DNA of 64,000 bases from an uncultured Clostridia bacterium (lineage in GTDB: Bacteria > Bacillota > Clostridia > Christensenellales > Borkfalkiaceae): positions 84,379 to 148,378 of the forward strand of contig CAKQQQ010000005.1 of the NCBI GenBank assembly GCA_934271065.1, written 5' to 3'. Below the pieces are notes generated by a model. It had not been told where the DNA came from. It saw only the letters and a program-made list of their open reading frames with translations, and searched no databases. Below, piece after piece: positions 43,530 to 52,687 of the stretch. A program made the position numbers and the translations under genes. Numbering within the stretch: position 1 is the stretch's first letter; the number at the start of each line of letters is the position of its first letter.

Positions 43530-44422
43530 CATTCCACCTCGTACGCGTAGGCGTACCCGTACGGATTGACCACGCCCAACGCTTTCACGGTATCGCTTTC
43601 GCCGTAACTCACTTCCGCGCACCTTATCGCGGTAGGATTTTCCGTCACGCCCGATTCGGTAACGGTTATCTCGCGCAGGCGGAATTTCTTCGCGCCGTAC
43701 GCGATCGCACCGTTGCCGTTCGCCCTTACCGCGAACGACGTATACCCCTTGCCGAGCGAAAACGTGCGTTTGAGTTTGCCCGCCGAGTCGAGCAGATATA
43801 TCTCCGCGCCGCGCCGCGCGGTTGCCGCCGCGAGACAGTAATCTCCGTTCGCGAGTTTGGCCGCCGACGCACACTCCGCGCCGTAAAACTCGAACGCCTT
43901 TTTGAAATCGGTCAGACCGTAAACGCCGAACGTTCCGTCCGTAAGCAGCCCGACGCAGTCGTTGCCGACGCGCGAAAGTCTGCTTTTTACGGGATAAATT
44001 TCGTAGTAGCCGTAAAAAGTTACGCTAAGCGTCGCGTCGAACGGCGCGTCCGACGTAGCCGTTACTTCGACTTCGTTTCCGCCTTCGGGCAGAGTACCCG
44101 AAACGTGCAGCGTGGCGGTTTCGCCCCTTAACGGCTCGTCTATTTTCACTTCGCCGTTGAGCGTGATTTTTATCTTTACCGCCGAACCCGCCGCGCTCGC
44201 GAACACGATTTTTATCTGCGCGCCCGTCTTTCTCAACACCGTCCAGCGTATCTTTTTCACGATCGAGCCGTCCGTCGAAGAAGACGAAAGCGTTTCGGAA
44301 GTCGTTTGCGTGGCGTAGCCGCGAACGTCGGTCTCCGCGCCGCTCCGTATCCGACCTATTTCCCTTTCCAGCCGCTCGGTTTTTTCAATGGCAAGTCTGC
44401 CGTAATATTCGCCTTTATTCAT
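43529..44422 (-). CDS. Beta-rich structural protein of the capsid module
   Basis: A 297-aa protein. The N-terminal ~40 residues are helical; residues 60-165 look like a beta sandwich, and 170-297 contain short repeating blocks (LLTDGTFGVYGLTDF, LLDSAGKLKRTFSLG) like a propeller. It overlaps the stabilisation protein gene by eight bases upstream and the small gene downstream, so it is translated with both. By position it could be a tail appendage or hub component. No homologue is recognised. Confidence 0.55.
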   Translation of the reverse strand: MNKGEYYGRLAIEKTERLEREIGRIRSGAETDVRGYATQTTSETLSSSSTDGSIVKKIRWTVLRKTGAQIKIVFASAAGSAVKIKITLNGEVKIDEPLRGETATLHVSGTLPEGGNEVEVTATSDAPFDATLSVTFYGYYEIYPVKSRLSRVGNDCVGLLTDGTFGVYGLTDFKKAFEFYGAECASAAKLANGDYCLAAATARRGAEIYLLDSAGKLKRTFSLGKGYTSFAVRANGNGAIAYGAKKFRLREITVTESGVTENPTAIRCAEVSYGESDTVKALGVVNPYGYAYAYEVE

Positions 44423-45821
44423 CGTAATAACTGAATTTCAGGGTTAAGCCGACCACCCTTGAATTTTTCTCCGTACACTTAATTTTTATAGAAAACCTGT
44501 CGGCGCGGACGTTCGGTCTGATAACCCGCCGCTTTTTCGACGCTTCCGTCCTATAGGCGCGGATAACCCCGTCGGCGTTGACTTCCGCGCTCGCGGCGGT
44601 GTCGGAATAGAACGAGACTTCTTCAAGCAGTTTCCGCCTGGCGGTCAAACCGAAGTCTCCGAATTTGCCTATCCAAATTTTTTCGGCGGTCAGATCGGAA
44701 GCATTGTCCGCGTCGGTCAGTTCGAGTATTTGCCCCGTGTCGGAAAGAACGACGAGCGCGTAACGGTCTTCGCCCGCGATAACCGCCGTATCCGTAGGCT
44801 TTACGCCTTTTATAAAGTAGTAATCGGCGTAGTTATGCGGATCTACCGACAGAATACATTGCGTGGACGTTCCGCCGTAATCGTCGGCTAACGAAAAGTA
44901 GGCTTTGCCGTCGTAATACGCGCCCTTGACGCGTTCGTAAGACAGATCGAGAAAGTCTGCGTACGCGTCGGAAATTCTCGTCGCGGACAAGCCGTCGAAG
45001 CGGTACAACCCGTCGGACGCGAAAAACAGAATACAGTTTCCGCAGACGGTTATAGAGTCGCCGCGTATCTTGCCGGACGAGACGAATATCTCCGACGCCG
45101 AGAACGAGTTTTGTTCGCCGTAGGCGTAAACCTTGCTTATTCCGTAGGACTTGAAAACGTAAACGTACCCGCCGAACGAAACCGCTTTAAGTACGCGCCC
45201 GCCCGCTCCGCCGAAATCGATAAACCCCGCTTCGCTTAACGACACGTTCCAGTTCGCCGGGTCGAAGTCGTCCGAAAACCATACCGCGTCGCCGTCGGCG
45301 TCGGTTAAAAACAGCCTTTCGCCGTGCGCGCACATAGACGTTACCGGCGGAGCGTCTTCCACGCCCGTAACCGCCGTTCCGTCGTAAATTTTCATTCCGC
45401 CGCTCTTGCTTGAAAAAATCATCACGTCTTCGCCGTTATAGTTATAGCAAACGCCCGACGGCGGATCGTCGAAGTTCAGCCCGTCTACCTTATTTGCCGT
45501 AAGCGCGCCCGCCGCGCGTTCGTAAACGCAGCCGCCCGCCGCGTAATAATACAGCAGTCGGTCGTCCGCGCCGCCGTTGCCGTCCGTACGCTTATAGAAA
45601 TAAATTCTGTCGTTTTCGGACGGGTTTGCAAGCGTTATCGGATTCCCGTACGGGCGAAACCCCTTTCCGTCGCGCATATCGCCGCGCGATAAATCGAAGT
45701 TGTAAGAACAGACGGAGTAGGCGTAACCGCCCGCTCCGTCCGCAAGCCTGCCGTTTACTCTGCCTATCGGGTTTACCCCGATTTTGGTACGCGACGGCGC
45801 AAGATAAGAATATCTTTTCAT
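44415..45821 (-). CDS. Packaged-DNA stabilisation / tail-hub protein (P22 gp10-like)
   Basis: A 468-aa beta-propeller-like protein. Residues 1-60 (SYLAPSRTKIGVNPIGRVNG) and the repeated blades CAHGERLFLTDADGDAVWFS, FGGYVYVFKSYGISKVYAYG and ILFFASDGLYRFDG resemble the head-closure/stabilisation proteins of short-tailed phages. The C-terminal KIWIGKFGDFGLTARRKLLE motif is typical of that group. The ATG at 45821 has a GGTGGGGG site, and the frame upstream of it is a shadow. It overlaps the adaptor gene by four bases (45818-45821). It should plug the portal after DNA packaging. Confidence 0.72.
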   Translation of the reverse strand: MKRYSYLAPSRTKIGVNPIGRVNGRLADGAGGYAYSVCSYNFDLSRGDMRDGKGFRPYGNPITLANPSENDRIYFYKRTDGNGGADDRLLYYYAAGGCVYERAAGALTANKVDGLNFDDPPSGVCYNYNGEDVMIFSSKSGGMKIYDGTAVTGVEDAPPVTSMCAHGERLFLTDADGDAVWFSDDFDPANWNVSLSEAGFIDFGGAGGRVLKAVSFGGYVYVFKSYGISKVYAYGEQNSFSASEIFVSSGKIRGDSITVCGNCILFFASDGLYRFDGLSATRISDAYADFLDLSYERVKGAYYDGKAYFSLADDYGGTSTQCILSVDPHNYADYYFIKGVKPTDTAVIAGEDRYALVVLSDTGQILELTDADNASDLTAEKIWIGKFGDFGLTARRKLLEEVSFYSDTAASAEVNADGVIRAYRTEASKKRRVIRPNVRADRFSIKIKCTEKNSRVVGLTLKFSYYDE

Positions 45822-46366
45822 AACCCCCACCTTTTGACGGTGCGCATACTTTTTCCGCGCGTCGCGGGCGCGCCTTCCGCCCCGTCGCGATACTTCCGCG
45901 CGAAATTTTCGGCTTCGGAATATCTGCCTTTGACGAAACAATACTCGCTTGCCACGCCGAACGCGAAAACTCTTTTGCCGATACGCGTGCCGTCGTACAC
46001 GAACTCGTCGCCGAGCGCGGCGTCGGACGGAGCGACGTCGAATACGACTGTCGCCTTGCCCGACGGGAATACGGCGTACGACGGGAACGTTTTATAATCG
46101 AGCGCGACTCCGTTTTCGTCGTACGCCCCGACCACGCGGAGAACGGAATCGCCGAGCGCGGAAAAAATTACCTTTCCGCCCTGAACGGTCGCGACGCGCC
46201 TTATCGGCTTGTACTCGACGGCGGTTTCGTGCAGAACGAGATTATAACATCTTAAAAACGTCGCGGTTTCGTCCGCGTCCGTCTGCCGTCCGTCCGCCGC
46301 CGCTTTCGCGAACTCGTCTTCGCCGACGAGATACGCCGCTTCTATGATTACGTCTTTTACGGTCAT
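45818..46366 (-). CDS. Head-to-tail connector (adaptor) protein
   Basis: A 182-aa protein starting MTVKDVIIEAAYLVGEDEF. The pattern CYNLVLHETAVEYKPIRRVA (about residues 40-59) and the C-terminal FAFGVASEYCFVKGRYSEAE are typical of phage adaptor proteins that bind the portal ring. It follows the capsid gene by 19 bp and overlaps the stabilisation gene. This is the order portal-scaffold-capsid-adaptor-hub seen in P22-like podoviruses. Confidence 0.75.
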   Translation of the reverse strand: MTVKDVIIEAAYLVGEDEFAKAAADGRQTDADETATFLRCYNLVLHETAVEYKPIRRVATVQGGKVIFSALGDSVLRVVGAYDENGVALDYKTFPSYAVFPSGKATVVFDVAPSDAALGDEFVYDGTRIGKRVFAFGVASEYCFVKGRYSEAENFARKYRDGAEGAPATRGKSMRTVKRWGL

Positions 46367-46385
46367 TCTTCCGTCCTCCTTAAAA

Positions 46386-47552
46386 TTACTCTTCGGCGAT
46401 ACCGCTTAACATAGCCTGACCGCAGGGCTTGCTGCAAATAAGGTCGGCATACTTAACCAAAGTGGCGGTATAAGTCGGTTTACCTGCGTTCTGTTTAAGA
46501 ATTTTGCCGTCTTCGCTTTCAAGCCACTTCCAGTCGCAGAGTTGATGAAGCGTGAAGTCGTCGGTGTTGAGCAGGTACATCGTTCCCACAGGGCAGAAAC
46601 GGTCGGAGACTATGGGTATGCCGTTAAAGGACAGGGCTTTGAATCCGCCTTTAAGGTCCATAACGTCGGTGTTGCGTTTATACGTCGCAAGGTGTTTCAT
46701 GAACGCGCGCTTTACGCCCGAAGAACAGACGATGAAGTTGACTTTGCTGCCCGCGTTCTCTTCGAGATAGTCTATCGCTCTCTGAATAATCGTCTCGCTT
46801 ATTTCGCCTACGTTGCTCTGCATATACGGCACGAGCCATTTGTGCTGACTTCTGTCAAGCCCGTAGATAGTGCCGCTGTCTTTGAACAACGCCGACAGAC
46901 CGGTTATTTCGCCGTCCTTAGAACCCTGAACGTAAAACGCGTAGCCCGATTTGATTGCGTCCGCGGCGAGAGTGCCGTCAAGCGTAACGATGCAGTTGAC
47001 GGGATCCCAATCGACGATTCTTCTCTTGCCGAGCGCGGTCGGCGCGCCCTTTTCGTCGTAAATTTCGACGAGCATACCCGTCATAAAGTATTTGTTATTG
47101 ACCTTTACGTTATTGCCGTCGTTGGCGGTAAGGGCTCTGCCGAGTCTGCCCGATCCGTCGCCGAACAACATTCTGCCGAAGTTGAGCGCGGACGCTTTCA
47201 GCAATCCGTCCATTTCGTCGTTGAGAAGGTTGACGAACGCGCCCGCGTCGTTTGCGGAAGCGCGCATCGCTTTATCGGATATTTCTATCGTGCCGTAAAG
47301 GTTTTTGAGCGTGGACACGAACTGTTCGTAGTTGTTGCCCGCCGCCGTGGGAAGGTCGCCGGTTTCGCTGCCCGCGCCTATTCCGCCGTTGATGCCGTAT
47401 CTTGCCACGCGTCTGATTTCTTTGCCCCAGACGTCCGCCGTGCTTTGCTTGATTTTTGCAAGAAACGGGTTGATTTCGGTATTGAGTTGCTCGGTTACCG
47501 CTCCGAGATATAAGGTTTTAAGCGCCTTATCCGCGCTGGTCGTAGTTACCAT
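46386..47552 (-). CDS. Major capsid protein
   Basis: A 388-aa protein following the scaffold gene directly. The N-arm begins MVTTTSADKALKTLYLGAVT. The GINGGIGAGSETGDLPTAAG region and the SDKAMRASAN helix resemble HK97-fold capsid proteins of podoviral type. The P-domain-like and A-domain-like parts (about 220-330) include IVCSSGVKRAFMKHLATYKR and a terminal PIVSDRFCPVGTMYLLN. No protease domain is fused. The fold assignment is from sequence pattern and gene order, not structure. Confidence 0.82.
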   Translation of the reverse strand: MVTTTSADKALKTLYLGAVTEQLNTEINPFLAKIKQSTADVWGKEIRRVARYGINGGIGAGSETGDLPTAAGNNYEQFVSTLKNLYGTIEISDKAMRASANDAGAFVNLLNDEMDGLLKASALNFGRMLFGDGSGRLGRALTANDGNNVKVNNKYFMTGMLVEIYDEKGAPTALGKRRIVDWDPVNCIVTLDGTLAADAIKSGYAFYVQGSKDGEITGLSALFKDSGTIYGLDRSQHKWLVPYMQSNVGEISETIIQRAIDYLEENAGSKVNFIVCSSGVKRAFMKHLATYKRNTDVMDLKGGFKALSFNGIPIVSDRFCPVGTMYLLNTDDFTLHQLCDWKWLESEDGKILKQNAGKPTYTATLVKYADLICSKPCGQAMLSGIAEE

Positions 47553-48056
47553 TCAGATTTCTCCTTTATATTTGATATATAGTTTTGCGAGTTCTCCCGC
47601 CTCGGCGAGAGTTCGCGGTCGCAACGGCGGCGCGACGAGCGCGCTGCCCTTGCAGAAGTTTGCCGGCGAATACGTACCGAACGGTCGCCCGTCGTCGTCG
47701 GCGGAACGAAAAGCCCCGTCGGGTTTGTTTCCGTCGCCGTCGTACGCGGTCGTATCCGCTATTGCCTTGGCGGCGTCGCCGCCGTCCGCCGAAGCGTCTG
47801 CCCCGTTCCCGGCGACCTTTGACGAAGCGGTTTTGCCCGTTGTTTCGTCGTGTCTGTCGGAAACCCCCTCCTCCAACGCTTTAAGCCGTTGGCTGCGCCT
47901 CGTAAACTCGGCTTCAAGACGCTCGTAGGCGCGATACAGAGCGTCGACGCTCGTAAATTTTCCTATATGCGGCTTGGCTTCCGTCGCGCCGTCCGATAAT
48001 TCCGCGTTCGCGGGTTGCGCCGAAGTCGTGTCGCTTATATCCGTGTTCTGCTCCAT
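47553..48056 (-). CDS. Capsid scaffold protein
   Basis: A 167-aa acidic, Ala/Asp/Gly-rich protein. The stretch KFTSVDALYRAYERLEAEFT (about residues 33-52) and RRSQRLKALEEGV after it match the helical core of phage scaffolding proteins. The remainder is low-complexity, as usual for scaffolds. It ends exactly at the base before the capsid gene and starts 18 bp after the portal gene, as in other phages. Confidence 0.75.
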   Translation of the reverse strand: MEQNTDISDTTSAQPANAELSDGATEAKPHIGKFTSVDALYRAYERLEAEFTRRSQRLKALEEGVSDRHDETTGKTASSKVAGNGADASADGGDAAKAIADTTAYDGDGNKPDGAFRSADDDGRPFGTYSPANFCKGSALVAPPLRPRTLAEAGELAKLYIKYKGEI

Positions 48057-48074
48057 AATATTCTCCCTTTATTT

Positions 48075-49907
48075 TTAGTTTTCCGCCGCGCCGAGCCGCG
48101 CTTTATGCTCACGCAGATGAGCGAGCGCGTTGTCCTTGGCGACGGGGTTTTTTCTCACTTCTTCGCTGTCGGAAGAGAGTAAGAACCGAGTGTGTTCGGC
48201 GATATGCAGAGCGTGGTCGTCGTATTCGTCGACGGCGGTCGGGCTTAAATACCCTGCCACGTTCTCGCTTTCCGCCTTGTTGATATGCAGTTTTTCGAGA
48301 TCGAGCGCGTTATCTATAGATCCGAAGCCGAGCATTTCAAGCACTTTCGCCTTGGTACGCTCGCTCATTTTCCCCGTCTCGTCGGATAAAATGCCCGTCT
48401 TTATCAGGTCGTAAACCGCGCTCTTTTTCTGCGCGGGCGTGAACGACAACTCGTTTTCCGTATCGAAAACCACGTCGTCGCTCGAAAGATCGGACGCGTT
48501 GAAATAGAAGGTCTCCACCTTTCCGTTCTCGCCCGAAGTCTTCATAAGCCTGTCGGTGGAAGCGAACTGTCTGAACAGCCTTATGATCTGTTTCGCCATA
48601 AGCCTTACGGCGGCTCTGACGCTCTCGCCCGAAGCCGTCATACGCGTGTCTTCCTGCTCGATCAGCAGTTGCAACGCCACGCCCGAAGTCACCACGCCGT
48701 TAGCCGACGACGACCGCGAAAACTCGCTTACGCCGCTGATTAAGATAAACTCGTTAAGCAGCCTGTCTTCTTCGTACGAAAGGTCGTTCGGAACGTTGCC
48801 AGTACCCATTATCGACGGCGGATTACTGCCCTGCCTGTACACGATTATCTTGCCCGGCGAAAGCCCTTCTTCGGCAAGATCGTCGGTGTCCACCGAGCCG
48901 TCTTCTACGGTAATTACGCCCATACTCAGCCTGTTGAGAAATTCCTGTTTACGGTTTTTAACCGCGTTATAAGCGCGCTGAACGGGTATAAGCCGCTCCA
49001 CCATCGACGCGCCGAAAAACGCGCCCGCTTCGGCTATGGACACCTGCCTTATGAACGGAATATCCCTTCGCCCTTCCGCGCCGTTGACGAACGGCAACGG
49101 ACCTATATACAACAACTTTTTATCCGCGACGACTATCATTCTGCCGTCGGGGAATTTCTCGCTCGGGCGTTCGTATTTTTCTATGACGAGCGCGGCATCG
49201 TGCAGCACGCCTTTGCCGTCGCCCGAACCCGAGCCGAGCGAGAACACGTCTACGTCTCCGCCGTTTACCCTTACGCCGTACGCCCTGTAAATCTCTTCGC
49301 AACGCGCCGCTCTGGCGTGGATAAGGCTTTCGACTTCGTCCATACTCTCGGCGCAAAGCGAATCGGGGAATATTTCGAACGGCGAAACGGCTTCCACGCA
49401 CACGTCGCCTTCGTAAATCGGCTTACCGTCTTTAACGCCGACTTTTTTGCCCGCGGTATTATCCCACGTTACCTTATAAAACGCCGTGCCGCAGGTCTCG
49501 CTCCATACCGTCGCGCGGAAAATACGGTCGTCGATATTCAGTCTGCCGTAGGTGGAATTGAGCAACGCGGTGGCGAGTTTCGCCGTCTTTACGTCGCTCT
49601 CTTCTCCGCCCGCCGCCCTTACGCTCATCACGGGGCGCACGCGCGTAAGCCGCGCCACGCGCGAGTCCATTATCGGCGCGATATGGTTGTAACAGTTTCT
49701 GTCCTGCCAGAAGTAATATCTGTCCGCTTCTTCCACTTCGCCGTTCACGCCTATTTCGCAATACTGTCTGCCGCACAGATAGTTAAGGTTTAATTCCCAA
49801 CGCTTTTCAACGTCTCTGCGTTCGCGCTGACGGGTATAAAAGTCTTCGTATAAGGCGTTTACAAGGTCTTCGTAGAAAAATTCTTTCTTTTCGGTCTTCT
49901 TGCTCAT
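48075..49907 (-). CDS. Portal protein
   Basis: A 610-aa portal forming the DNA-entry vertex. Residues 10-60 contain LVNALYEDFYTRQRERRDVE and WELNLNYLCGRQY, with NCYNHIAPIMDSRVARL near residue 80, all typical of P22-type portals. The core (residues 300-420) shows MVERLIPVQRAYNAVKNRKQ and DLSYEEDRLLNEFILISGVS. Translation starts at ATG 49907, overlapping the TGA of the zinc-ribbon gene (ATGA); the frame before it is a shadow. The size fits portals with a partial barrel. It is intact. Confidence 0.85.
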   Translation of the reverse strand: MSKKTEKKEFFYEDLVNALYEDFYTRQRERRDVEKRWELNLNYLCGRQYCEIGVNGEVEEADRYYFWQDRNCYNHIAPIMDSRVARLTRVRPVMSVRAAGGEESDVKTAKLATALLNSTYGRLNIDDRIFRATVWSETCGTAFYKVTWDNTAGKKVGVKDGKPIYEGDVCVEAVSPFEIFPDSLCAESMDEVESLIHARAARCEEIYRAYGVRVNGGDVDVFSLGSGSGDGKGVLHDAALVIEKYERPSEKFPDGRMIVVADKKLLYIGPLPFVNGAEGRRDIPFIRQVSIAEAGAFFGASMVERLIPVQRAYNAVKNRKQEFLNRLSMGVITVEDGSVDTDDLAEEGLSPGKIIVYRQGSNPPSIMGTGNVPNDLSYEEDRLLNEFILISGVSEFSRSSSANGVVTSGVALQLLIEQEDTRMTASGESVRAAVRLMAKQIIRLFRQFASTDRLMKTSGENGKVETFYFNASDLSSDDVVFDTENELSFTPAQKKSAVYDLIKTGILSDETGKMSERTKAKVLEMLGFGSIDNALDLEKLHINKAESENVAGYLSPTAVDEYDDHALHIAEHTRFLLSSDSEEVRKNPVAKDNALAHLREHKARLGAAEN

Positions 49908-50092
49908 CGCGCCTTGTCTCCTTTGCCGCGCCCGCAAAATTCCGCGGCGAGCGCGTCGTAGAGTTTCTCGGCGCAAGCCCTGCACAGTCCGAGTTGCGCG
50001 CGTTCTCCGTTAAGGTAGATCTCTCTTTCGACGAGTTTGTCGCACCCGTCGGTGTCGCACTTTAACGCGAGTTTAGTTTTCGTTACCTTCAT
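49904..50092 (-). CDS. Small zinc-ribbon-like protein
   Basis: A 62-aa protein with Cys pairs C-x4-C (about residues 12-17) and C-x2-C (about 37-40), with YLNGERAQLGLCRACAEKLY as the second half. It could bind one zinc ion. It lies between the terminase-associated gene and the portal gene, and overlaps both. Its role in the phage module is not known. Confidence 0.55.
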   Translation of the reverse strand: MKVTKTKLALKCDTDGCDKLVEREIYLNGERAQLGLCRACAEKLYDALAAEFCGRGKGDKAR

Positions 50093-50378
50093 TTAACTTC
50101 TCCTTTATTATTTTTAAGAGTTTCTTTTTCCGCTTTTCGAGTTCTGCGTCGGAAACGGCCGATAGGTCTTCGTCGCCGCCGTCTATGCCGAGCAGCAGTT
50201 TAATCGCGGTTATATCGGGCGGAACGGGTTTTACGGTAACCTTGCGTTTGACGAGTACGAGATCGCCGTCCGCGTCGGAATACTCTTCCACGGTTTCCGT
50301 GCTGTCGTACCCGACCGCCTTTTTGTACAGCGCGGTCTTTACCGCGTCCTTTTCGCTTACGGTCTTTTTGTCTCTCAC
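50073..50378 (-). CDS. Terminase-associated small protein (small-subunit-like)
   Basis: A 101-aa hydrophilic protein. It contains DAVKTALYKKAVGYDSTETV and VTVKPVPPDITAIKLLLGID, a pattern widespread in Firmicutes phage packaging regions. The C-terminal third is a Lys/Glu-rich helix. Its ATG overlaps the TGA of the terminase large-subunit gene. Such proteins are usually annotated as hypothetical or small terminase-like. The small-terminase role is an inference. Confidence 0.5.
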   Translation of the reverse strand: MRDKKTVSEKDAVKTALYKKAVGYDSTETVEEYSDADGDLVLVKRKVTVKPVPPDITAIKLLLGIDGGDEDLSAVSDAELEKRKKKLLKIIKEKLNEGNEN

Positions 50379-51820
50379 ATTCTGCCCTTTCTCCTTGATA
50401 ATTTTTTAATAAGTCGTTCCTTGTCCCGCTGAACGGGCGTTTTGGCGTACTCGCTCCGCTCGGTTTTAGGTCTCGAACAGATAAAATACCGCAACTCGTC
50501 GAGACAATGGTCGTCGCGTTTTACGGGCGCGTCGCCGTCGCCCCAGCGGTAGGATTTGAGTTCGCGGATAAGGTTGACGCACGAGCGGAATATGAATATC
50601 CGATCGGTTTTGAAATATTCCTTTACCCGCGCCACGCCAGAAAACAGATTTTTGTCTACGTTCGGGTTTACCGCCACGCCGCGTTCGTAAAAAAGTTCGG
50701 TTACGCTCTTCACGCTCGCGAGAGTCCTTTGGTTCGCCGCCGAGTCGATGAGCGCGGATATACGCCCGTCGTAATCTCTGCGCCAGCCTATCTCGTCGGA
50801 AATCCGTTTAATCTCTTCCGCGTGGTAGTCTATATCCTTTTTCGCCGCGAAGTGTTCCGCCACCACGAAAACCCGCCCGTCGTAATCCACCGCGTACCAA
50901 TGACAGGACAGCGGATTGTTCAGCCCCGGATCGATCGACAGATTGTTCTGCCATTCGAACGGCACGGGGAAGGGATCGATGACGTGCCTGTTTTCGTCGA
51001 ATTCGGTATATACCAGCCCCGACTCGTCGCGAAACCGCCCGAATTTACGGCTTTCGAGTTCGCTTTCGGGCAGAGTTGCCGAAAACTCGGCTATCTCGTT
51101 CTCGTCGAGAAAGGGGTTGTCCGCCCATTCTATAAACTCGCAGCACACTTCGTCGGAGCCGGCGGAGTTAAGATAAATCTCGTCGTAGATAAAGGTCAGA
51201 CCTTTAAGCGGAGTCATCGTGCCGAAAATCTCGCCCTTTTTATCGAGTACGCGCATTTTACACTCGCGGTACACGTCTTCGGGCGGCTCTTCGTCGAACC
51301 ACACGAAATCGAGCGAACTGCCCTGAAACTTCTCTCTGCCCTGGTCGCAACTCTTGAACCCTATCGTGGATATTCCGCCGAACACGTTTTTAATCTTCAA
51401 CTGGTCGATGACGCCGTTTTCGTAGTCGTCCTTTCTGCCCGAACTCATAACCACGTCGGCTATCCAGTCTTTCGGCAGGTATTTGAGTATTTTGCTCTGC
51501 GCCACGTCGCGCTGTACTTCGCGCGAAAGCGACACCGCCCAGCCGAACGTATCCTTTCTGTTCTTTCTGTACGGATGAATACCCCGCGCAAGATAAATCG
51601 CTTCGACCGCTCCGCACTCGGTTTTGCCGCTTCTGTTACCGCCGAACACCCAGCGATTGCGTTTTAAGCATTTATGAAAAGCGAGTTGTTTCTCGTGAAC
51701 TAACTCGCCTTTGTTATAGTTATATATAGGATAAGCCGCGCGCTTTTCTATCTCGCGTTCTATTTTTGCAAGCGCAAGAACGATCTCGTCGTCGATACGC
51801 GTTTTTTCTTTGCCCGACAT
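50375..51820 (-). CDS. Terminase large subunit
   Basis: A 481-aa DNA-packaging motor. The ATPase half shows the Walker A-like WVFGGNRSGKTECGAVEAIY (Lys at about residue 52) and Walker B LDFVWFDEEPPED near residue 155, with a coupling motif MTPLKGLTF near 195. The nuclease half has LSIDPGLNN (Asp) and DDHCLDELRY (acidic pair), so both activities look intact. Translation starts at ATG 51820; a TTG two codons upstream is less likely. It is the first gene of the structural module and diverges from a surface-protein gene at 51892. Confidence 0.9.
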   Translation of the reverse strand: MSGKEKTRIDDEIVLALAKIEREIEKRAAYPIYNYNKGELVHEKQLAFHKCLKRNRWVFGGNRSGKTECGAVEAIYLARGIHPYRKNRKDTFGWAVSLSREVQRDVAQSKILKYLPKDWIADVVMSSGRKDDYENGVIDQLKIKNVFGGISTIGFKSCDQGREKFQGSSLDFVWFDEEPPEDVYRECKMRVLDKKGEIFGTMTPLKGLTFIYDEIYLNSAGSDEVCCEFIEWADNPFLDENEIAEFSATLPESELESRKFGRFRDESGLVYTEFDENRHVIDPFPVPFEWQNNLSIDPGLNNPLSCHWYAVDYDGRVFVVAEHFAAKKDIDYHAEEIKRISDEIGWRRDYDGRISALIDSAANQRTLASVKSVTELFYERGVAVNPNVDKNLFSGVARVKEYFKTDRIFIFRSCVNLIRELKSYRWGDGDAPVKRDDHCLDELRYFICSRPKTERSEYAKTPVQRDKERLIKKLSRRKGRM

Positions 51821-51877
51821 CGACAAATACCGCCTTTATTTTATTATTTCTTGCACGCGTCGACTTTCGCCCGGTAG

Positions 51878-51883
51878 TATAAT
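51878..51883 (+). promoter_or_regulatory. -10 box of a near-leaderless transcript
   Basis: TATAAT at 51878-51883, 8 bp before the ATG at 51892. A TTGCAC at 51851-51856 is a possible -35, but the 21-nt gap is long. Confidence 0.5.
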
Positions 51884-51891
51884 TACGGCGT

Positions 51892-52635
51892 ATGAAAAAA
51901 CTTTGCCTTACTGCCGCCCTTCTCGCGTGCCTGATTGCGTACCCGCTTCCGCGCGCCGACGGGGCGGACGAAACGAAATATTCGAGAGTCGAATCGGAGT
52001 CGGTTATACTATATATGGACTCCGCTTTGACCGTGCCTTGGTTTACCCTGCCTTACGGGTACTACGTCAAGGTACGCAGCGTAAGCGGCGCGTGCGCGAA
52101 AGTGGAATACAAGGGCGACGGCGCGGGCAAACCGTCCGCGAAAGGTTACGTCGCCGCCGCCGACCTTAATATTTCCGCCGCTCCGCCGTCCGCGCCGTAC
52201 CCGTCGCTGACGCTCACGGTTGACAGAACCTGTCTGCTGTATCTCGACGTGGACTTCTCCATTACCGAGACGATAACCCAAAGCAGCACCGTCGATTTTT
52301 ACGGTATTTTAACGCGCCCCGGCGGAACGCAATACGTTTACGGGTACGTCAACTCCGCTTCGGGCGACAAGTACGTCGGCTATCTGCCCGTAGACTGCGT
52401 TTACCCCTTTACCGTGCCGAGACTCGAAATCGAACGCCCCGACGAAGACGAAACAAAGCCTTCCGACGACGGCGACAAGCCCGCGGCGGACAACGCGCTC
52501 GGCAACAATATGCAGATACTTTTAATAGTCGCCGTCTCCGTAGTCGCGGTGTCGATAGTCTATCTGCTATTCCGCCCGTCGTCGCAAAAAGTCAAAGACG
52601 AAGTCATAGCGCGCAGCGAATTTGACGACGAATAA
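51892..52635 (+). CDS. Exported SH3-like protein with C-terminal membrane anchor
   Basis: A 247-aa protein. A signal peptide ends near ADGADE (residue 27). Two SH3-like modules follow, at about 35-95 (SVILYMDSALTVPWFTLPYG and GYVAAADLN) and 105-170. An acidic, Pro-rich linker leads to one membrane segment at about 204-225 and a short cytoplasmic tail ending SEFDDE. It is a type I-like surface protein, possibly binding peptidoglycan or other envelope proteins. It lies alone on the plus strand inside the phage-derived module. The -10 box is 8 bp before the ATG, so the mRNA should be almost leaderless. Confidence 0.7.
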   Translation: MKKLCLTAALLACLIAYPLPRADGADETKYSRVESESVILYMDSALTVPWFTLPYGYYVKVRSVSGACAKVEYKGDGAGKPSAKGYVAAADLNISAAPPSAPYPSLTLTVDRTCLLYLDVDFSITETITQSSTVDFYGILTRPGGTQYVYGYVNSASGDKYVGYLPVDCVYPFTVPRLEIERPDEDETKPSDDGDKPAADNALGNNMQILLIVAVSVVAVSIVYLLFRPSSQKVKDEVIARSEFDDE

Positions 52636-52641
52636 GTCGGT

Positions 52642-52677
52642 TAGCCGAGCGAGATTCGAACGCAATTACTTGTGGCT
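52642..52677. repeat. Minimal 36-bp derivative of the dispersed element
   Basis: A type C end TAGCCGAGCGAGATTCGAAC is joined directly to a type B end ACGCAATTACTTGTGGCTA. The whole interior is missing. Confidence 0.7.
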
Positions 52678-52687
52678 ATCGACGGTT

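Noticed and set aside
46542..47513. A 323-codon plus-strand frame opposite the capsid gene
   Set aside because: Shadow of the major capsid gene.
50507..51667. A 386-codon plus-strand frame opposite the terminase gene
   Set aside because: Shadow of the terminase large-subunit gene; composition not protein-like.
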